Below, one piece after another: positions 59,563 to 64,000 of a DNA stretch of 64,000 nucleotides; the first letter of the stretch is position 1; the number at the start of each line of letters is the position of its first letter. This stretch comes from CAZYME01 sp964648115 (lineage in GTDB: Bacteria; Pseudomonadota; Gammaproteobacteria; Legionellales; Legionellaceae). The stretch is taken from assembly GCA_964648115.1 (NCBI GenBank), contig CAZYME010000008.1, positions 12,009 to 76,008 on the forward strand. The letters run 5' to 3'. A program made the position numbers and the translations under genes. The notes beneath the pieces are model-generated. The model was not told the origin of the DNA and made no database searches. It was given only the letters and a program-made list of their open reading frames with translations.

Positions 59563-60258
59563 CTATGTTATTTCTTTTACTATTCTTACAGGCGTACCTA
59601 CTTTAACGAGATCAAACAAATATTCAATATCTTCTGGCAACATACGAATACAACCCGCACTTACTCTCTCGCCTATACCTCCATCACTATTGCTACCATG
59701 AATCAAATAAGTGGGCCACCCTAAACGTAATACATGCTTACCTAATGGGTTCCCTGGGCCTGCTGGAAAAGAATCTGGCATCAATACACCATGTTGAGCT
59801 GCATATTCTTGTACGCTCGCTGTAGGGTGCCAGGTGGGGTTTGCCTGTTTAGCAATGACTTTGGTTAGACCACAAGGTGTGCTCCATCCTTTACGGCCAA
59901 TACCTACGGGAAAGGTCATCACCACGTTATCATTTTCAGGGAAAAAATAGAGCCGATAGTCGGCCAAATTAATCACCAAGCCATGCCGAGGCGCTTTTGG
60001 CAAAGTAAATTGAGACGGGATTAGCACACGTACCCGGGGCGATAAAACATCAACCGGATTAAGATCGGGATTAGCCTTAACCATTTCTTGGTAACCCATA
60101 TCATAACGCACACCTACGTCAGATAGCGTTTCCCCTGGGTTTGGAAATGCGTATTCAACTGCTCCAACTACATTACCGTGAGTGGGAATAGCTAATGTCG
60201 TTGCAAATGCAAATTTTAAAAATAATAAAAAAATACAGGCTGTGATAAATCTGATTAT
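59563..60258 (-). CDS. Periplasmic L,D-transpeptidase with LysM-like region, apparent AUA start
   Basis: YkuD enzyme of the ErfK/YbiS type. Catalytic HGSNSDGGIGERVSAGCIRML with the active cysteine; N-terminal LysM-like segment PNPGETLSDVGVRYDMGYQEMVKANP. The first ATG/GTG in frame (GTG 60111) would delete the signal peptide and half the LysM. The frame upstream encodes a good signal sequence (IRFITACIFLLFLKFAFA). It begins at an ATA codon (60258), seven bases after AGGGAG, and no ATG, GTG or TTG precedes it before the stop. Either AUA initiates or the start has mutated. Confidence 0.75.
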   Translation of the reverse strand: MIRFITACIFLLFLKFAFATTLAIPTHGNVVGAVEYAFPNPGETLSDVGVRYDMGYQEMVKANPDLNPVDVLSPRVRVLIPSQFTLPKAPRHGLVINLADYRLYFFPENDNVVMTFPVGIGRKGWSTPCGLTKVIAKQANPTWHPTASVQEYAAQHGVLMPDSFPAGPGNPLGKHVLRLGWPTYLIHGSNSDGGIGERVSAGCIRMLPEDIEYLFDLVKVGTPVRIVKEIT

Positions 60259-60270
60259 TTTATTACTCCC

Positions 60271-60436
60271 TATGAAAATTAAAAGGTTGGGCCAATACCC
60301 AACCTACTTTACCATATTGACTAATCCTACACCTGCAACCCCGTACCAGCATTTGTTGGGCCATGGGCCCAACCTACTTTACTACTTATGAAAATTAAAA
60401 GTAGGTTGGGCCGATGGCCCAACAAATGCACGAAGT
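60271..60436. repeat. GTAGGTTGGGCC inverted repeats within a short tandem duplication
   Basis: Two copies of the TTGGGCC(A/G)ATGGGCCCAA family. TATGAAAATTAAAA occurs at 60271 and 60387, and AACCCCGTA(C/T)CAGC at 60337 and 60448 (the latter in the fadJ end), showing a duplication of about 115 bases. Confidence 0.8.
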
Positions 60437-60443
60437 GCCACAT

Positions 60444-62465
60444 TTATAACCCCGTATCAGCCCTGAAGCGCCCACCATATTGCGTTTCAAGCTTCGCAAA
60501 AAGTGCATTCAACTTGTCACGGCCAAAGTGCTTAGCATAATGCATAGGGCCACCACGGAATGGGGCAAAGCCTGTGCCGAATATCATGCCAGCATCCAGC
60601 AAATCGCTATCTGCTACTACCTTTTCACGTAGGCATGCCGCTGCCTCGTTTACCATCCGCAAAATTAAGCGATGAGCGATTTCCTTATTAGCCGCCGAAG
60701 GGGTAACTTTTTTCTTCACTGGTTTACCATTCTTATACTGGTAAAATCCTTCCCCTGATTTACGACCCAGTTTGCCCGCTTTAACCATGTCACGAAGTTT
60801 TTCAGGAACCGTACCACCGAAATGGGTCGTCAAATTTTCAGCCACTGCAAGGCATACATCCATCCCCACAGTATCCGCTAATTCAACCGGGCCCATCATC
60901 ATGCCAAATGAGAGCGCAGCTTCATCAATGACCTCTGCACTGTAGCCCTCACCCAGTAGTTGTACGCACTCCATCAAGTAAGGCATCAGAACACGGTTAA
61001 CTAGAAATCCAGGGCTTGAGCTGACTGGCAATGGCAAACGACCGATTTGATTAACAAAAGCACATGCAGCCTGACTCGTTTTTTTAGTGGTGTTTGAACT
61101 ACTAACAACTTCAATTAACTCCATTCGTGAAACGGGGTTAAAGAAGTGGATACCAACTAAACGCTCTGGATTTGTCATTATTTGACTGATTTCATCCAGT
61201 GGGATACTCGAAGTATTCGTTGCTATTATTGCGTCAGGTTTTGCACTCTCTTCTACCTGCTGCATAATCGCTTGTTTGACGCTTAAATTTTCGAAAACCG
61301 CCTCGATGATAACATCAGCTCGTGCTATGCCATGGCCGTCTGGATCCGCTATCAGATTATCCATTGCTGCCTGGATCAAGCGTGGCTTGCGTAATTTTTT
61401 CTTAAACAGCTGATGCGCCCTTGCGATAGCTGGTGCAATCTTGGCATAAGATTGATCTTGCAACGTTACTCGCAGCCCCCTTAAAGCACACCAAGCGGCA
61501 ATATCTCCGCCCATTACACCTGCACCTATAACATGCACATGCTGCGCTTTAAAATCACTGTCCTTAGCAAAACCCTTCATACGTTCACGCAACAAAAATG
61601 CACGGATCAAATTATTAGCTGTCTCTCCTTCTGTAATGAGCTTTTCAACAGAATCAGCCTCCTTCAAATAAGCCCGCTCATCAAACCCTGCTTCTTTTTC
61701 CCATAAATCTATAACAGCAAAAGGAGCAGGATAATGTTCCGGACGTGCTTTCTTGGACACTTGATAACGCATAAGCTTGGCAATTAGGGTGCGAACCCAA
61801 GAGTAATTACTCAAAGACTGCAACATATTTGGTTGGTGCTTCGCTGGCTTGTTATTAATATAATATACAGCAGCACGCGCTAATTGTCGGAGAGGAACAA
61901 CATCGTCAACTAAGCCTAATTTTTTAGCCTTAGATGCAGAAAGAGCGGCTCCAGTTAATATGACCTCTGATAGAGCATGAAACCCACCGATAAGCCTAGG
62001 CAAGCGAACTGTTCCACCCCACCCTGGATGAATACCCAGCATCACTTCGGGAAGCCCAATTCGTGTGTCTTTATCCTCTGTAGCTATGCGATAATCACAT
62101 GCTAATACCAGTTCTAAACCACCGCCCATGCAAAAACCATCAATCATGGCTACAGTCGGTATTTTTAACGCTTCTAAATAAGAGAAAACAGCTTGCCCTT
62201 TTCTCAAAAAATCCACGGCTTGTGCTGGGCTATCAAAATGTGCAAAAGCGTGCACATCAGCTCCAGCAATAAATCCTTTTGCTTTAAGAGAATGAATAAT
62301 CAAACCTTTTGCATCATTGTTTTTTGATATTTCATGCAATAAGCCATTCAACTCATCTAAAACTTCGTCATTAATCGTATTAACTGCTGCATTTTTGCGA
62401 TCTAGACCAAGCCAAACAATCTGAGATTCATCTATGTGCATTTGCCAATGTTTATAATTACTCAT
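60444..62465 (-). CDS. fadJ: Fatty-acid oxidation complex alpha subunit (enoyl-CoA hydratase / 3-hydroxyacyl-CoA dehydrogenase)
   Basis: 673 residues. N-terminal crotonase domain (GFIAGADVHAF, CMGGGLELVLACDYRIATED, LPEVMLGIHPGWGGTVRLPRLIG with both catalytic glutamates), then the NAD-binding dehydrogenase (VHVIGAGVMGGDIAAWCALRG, VGIHFFNPVSRMELIEVV) and a C-terminal domain ending FGTGFAPFRGGPMHYA. The thiolase gene upstream overlaps it by eight bases. Carries out two beta-oxidation steps. Confidence 0.93.
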   Translation of the reverse strand: MSNYKHWQMHIDESQIVWLGLDRKNAAVNTINDEVLDELNGLLHEISKNNDAKGLIIHSLKAKGFIAGADVHAFAHFDSPAQAVDFLRKGQAVFSYLEALKIPTVAMIDGFCMGGGLELVLACDYRIATEDKDTRIGLPEVMLGIHPGWGGTVRLPRLIGGFHALSEVILTGAALSASKAKKLGLVDDVVPLRQLARAAVYYINNKPAKHQPNMLQSLSNYSWVRTLIAKLMRYQVSKKARPEHYPAPFAVIDLWEKEAGFDERAYLKEADSVEKLITEGETANNLIRAFLLRERMKGFAKDSDFKAQHVHVIGAGVMGGDIAAWCALRGLRVTLQDQSYAKIAPAIARAHQLFKKKLRKPRLIQAAMDNLIADPDGHGIARADVIIEAVFENLSVKQAIMQQVEESAKPDAIIATNTSSIPLDEISQIMTNPERLVGIHFFNPVSRMELIEVVSSSNTTKKTSQAACAFVNQIGRLPLPVSSSPGFLVNRVLMPYLMECVQLLGEGYSAEVIDEAALSFGMMMGPVELADTVGMDVCLAVAENLTTHFGGTVPEKLRDMVKAGKLGRKSGEGFYQYKNGKPVKKKVTPSAANKEIAHRLILRMVNEAAACLREKVVADSDLLDAGMIFGTGFAPFRGGPMHYAKHFGRDKLNALFAKLETQYGGRFRADTGL

Positions 62466-63777
62466 GTCCGTCTACCTCTGTCACTCGCTCCAAATACATA
62501 GCGCCACCCTGGCCACCACCAATGCATATCGCAGCCATTCCACGCTTACCATTATTCTGTTGTAAATTTTTTAATACATGTAGAACAATGCGAGCTCCGG
62601 ACGCCCCAATAGGATGACCAAGAGCAATCGCACCACCCTCTTGATTTAATTTAGAAACAGATAGCGCACCCATGGCCTCCTTTAAACCTAACTGGCTTTC
62701 GCAATACTCAGCATCGTTCCACGCAGCCAGACAACCTAAAACTTGCGCTGCAAAAGCTTCGTTAATTTCCCAACAATCAAAATCATCTGGTTTTAAATGA
62801 TGACGTTGCATAATAGGCGTCGCGGCATGCACCGGTCCTAGTCCCATTTGTGCGGGATCTAGAGCTGCCCATTCTGAATCAACAATACGGCCTATGACTT
62901 GTAATCCGTGTTTTTTAACCGCATCAGCGCTAGCTAAGAGTAGCAAACAAGCACCGTCAGTAATTTGAGAACTATTAGCAGCAGTTACCATACCATAGCG
63001 TTTATCAAAAAAAGGTTTAAGTTTGGATAACTTTTCCACGGTTGAATCAGCACGCACCCCATCATCTTCGGTATAAACCTTACCTTTTGTATCAATAAGA
63101 GGCACTATTTCACTCATTAGCCCATTAGCTGCAGCTTGGAGAGCTCTATGATGGCTTTCGCAGGCAAAAGCGTCCATTTCTTCTCGAGTAATATTAAAAC
63201 GAAACGCGACTTTTTCAGCTGTTTGGCCCATATTTAATCCAACAATAGGATCGGTTAGTCCGCGCAGTAATGCTATAACTGGAGCAAGATATGCGGGTCT
63301 AAGTTTTGTTAACAACCCTGCACGTTGTCCAAACGTTTTTGCAGCAAACCAGCTCGCCAACCATCCCGCCATCTTCTGATTGAACAGTAAAGGAGCATGA
63401 CTCATGGCGTCCGTTCCTCCTGTGAGAACGAGATCACTGCGGCCATTAGCAATCTGCATGCAGGCATTATCGATAGCTTGCATACCAGATGCACAATTAC
63501 GCATCACGGTAAAAGCAGGAACCCCATTACCGCAACCTAATCGTAAGGCAACTATTCGTGCGATATTCGCCTCATCGGGCCCAGGCATAGCTGAGCCAAT
63601 AATCACTTCATCAATATCAGTTGGAGAAAAAGACTGGCGATTCAACAACGATGTACCTGCGGCTACTGCTAAATCAGAACCACTGAAAGGGCCGATACCT
63701 TTCGCTTTTAAAAAAGGAGTACGGCTCCCATCTACCACATACACCGCTCTACCGTTAATGTTTGATTTATGCTTCAT
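62458..63777 (-). CDS. fadI: 3-ketoacyl-CoA thiolase (FadI-type)
   Basis: 439 residues. Acyl-accepting cysteine C95 (MRNCASGMQAIDNAC), INEAFAAQVL, GGAIALGHPIGASGARIV, and the C-terminal CIGGGQGGAMYLE with the second cysteine. Length and motifs fit FadI/trifunctional beta rather than the shorter FadA. First gene of the fadI-fadJ operon; the 169 bases upstream contain the tRNA promoter on the other strand. Confidence 0.93.
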   Translation of the reverse strand: MKHKSNINGRAVYVVDGSRTPFLKAKGIGPFSGSDLAVAAGTSLLNRQSFSPTDIDEVIIGSAMPGPDEANIARIVALRLGCGNGVPAFTVMRNCASGMQAIDNACMQIANGRSDLVLTGGTDAMSHAPLLFNQKMAGWLASWFAAKTFGQRAGLLTKLRPAYLAPVIALLRGLTDPIVGLNMGQTAEKVAFRFNITREEMDAFACESHHRALQAAANGLMSEIVPLIDTKGKVYTEDDGVRADSTVEKLSKLKPFFDKRYGMVTAANSSQITDGACLLLLASADAVKKHGLQVIGRIVDSEWAALDPAQMGLGPVHAATPIMQRHHLKPDDFDCWEINEAFAAQVLGCLAAWNDAEYCESQLGLKEAMGALSVSKLNQEGGAIALGHPIGASGARIVLHVLKNLQQNNGKRGMAAICIGGGQGGAMYLERVTEVDGHE

Positions 63778-63903
63778 TTATCCTCCTGAATTTTCCTACC
63801 CATTCCACCTGAAGATCTTAATTTTTACACGACTTGCTTTCTCATTCAGGCGCTTTAAAATGATGAAGAATAGTCTACTCTATTGCTCATCTTTTTAAAG
63901 CAG

Positions 63904-63931
63904 TTGACGGCTAATTTATACCTGATATACT
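63904..63931 (+). promoter_or_regulatory. Strong promoter of tRNA-Ser with GC-rich discriminator
   Basis: TTGACG (63904-63909), 16-base spacer, TATACT (63926-63931), then CCCGG before the start, as in stringently controlled stable-RNA promoters. Confidence 0.75.
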
Positions 63932-63946
63932 CCCGGACCATTGATT

Positions 63947-64000
63947 GGAGAGGTGGCCGAGTGGTCGAAGGCGCTCCCCTGCTAAGGGAGTATGGGACAA
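63947..64000 (+). tRNA. tRNA-Ser(GCU), 5' part (cut by window end)
   Basis: Begins GGAGAGGTGGCCGAGTGG, D-arm and a long D-loop; anticodon stem-loop CTCCCCTGCTAAGGGAG with anticodon GCT. The variable arm starts at TATGGGACAA where the window ends. Confidence 0.92.

Overview
The window is a chromosomal segment of an AT-rich gammaproteobacterium. It is most likely a member of the order Legionellales (Legionella/Coxiella/Aquicella relatives). The reasons are the gene orders (gyrA-serC-aroA-cmk-rpsA-lapA-lapB-pyrF; rnm-yciO..trpS-scpA-scpB-rluB; rpsF-rpsR-DUF2232-rplI), an alpha-type 180 kDa NAD-glutamate dehydrogenase, a phosphatidylcholine synthase beside an EnhB-like periplasmic protein, a CsrA paralogue, and several large proteins that look like host-directed effectors. 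This placement is inference; no rRNA is present.

Layout. 1-6177: minus-strand housekeeping block (rlmD cut by the window edge, rluB, scpB, scpA, trpS, yciO, rnm). 6232-9237: a 1001-residue effector-like protein with a PmrA-box-like promoter. 9483-10542: an exported Cys-Gly repeat peptide and a His-rich conserved protein. 10539-13995: ybeY, corC and a CpxRA-like two-component system. 14156-19223: an unknown membrane protein, cdd, an orphan 445-residue protein, punA and deoC (nucleoside salvage). 19366-25398: an EF-hand protein, ubiA/ubiC, an assembly gap, a lone pseudopilin, a family 4 uracil-DNA glycosylase, pyrF, lapB, lapA. 25625-33020: rpsA, cmk, aroA, serC, gyrA. 33225-39118: gltA, a GMC oxidoreductase, glpK and glpD. 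39240-43607: a giant protein with duplicated N-terminal modules, a possible glycosyltransferase-like region, an SF2 helicase and a nuclear-localisation-like motif. 43839-53273: ygfX, sdhE, ygfZ, cytochrome b561, NAD-GDH, an L,D-transpeptidase and an aldehyde dehydrogenase. 53570-56063: pcs, an EnhB-like protein, a membrane protein and a thioredoxin-fold protein. 56189-58150: rplI, DUF2232, rpsR, rpsF. 58336-63777: a divergent CsrA, a PAP2 protein, an L,D-transpeptidase with an apparent AUA start, fadJ and fadI. The window ends inside a tRNA-Ser(GCU) gene.

The most striking global feature is the density of short palindromic and terminal-inverted-repeat elements (at least six families). They fill most intergenic gaps. 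Several have contributed coding sequence, protein termini or translation signals to neighbouring genes: rlmD, the CpxA-like kinase, ygfZ, the PAP2 gene, the pseudopilin, and the deoC Shine-Dalgarno. Metabolically the window combines nucleoside salvage, glycerol use, glutamate and fatty-acid oxidation and ubiquinone synthesis, which fits a host-associated heterotroph living on amino acids and lipids.

The best candidates for new biology are the 1466-codon helicase protein, the PmrA-box-linked coiled-coil protein, the CKG-repeat peptide with its partner gene, the CsrA paralogue that lacks its N-terminal RNA-binding arginines, and the coding use of palindromic repeats. No CRISPR array, prophage, transposase gene or rRNA was seen.
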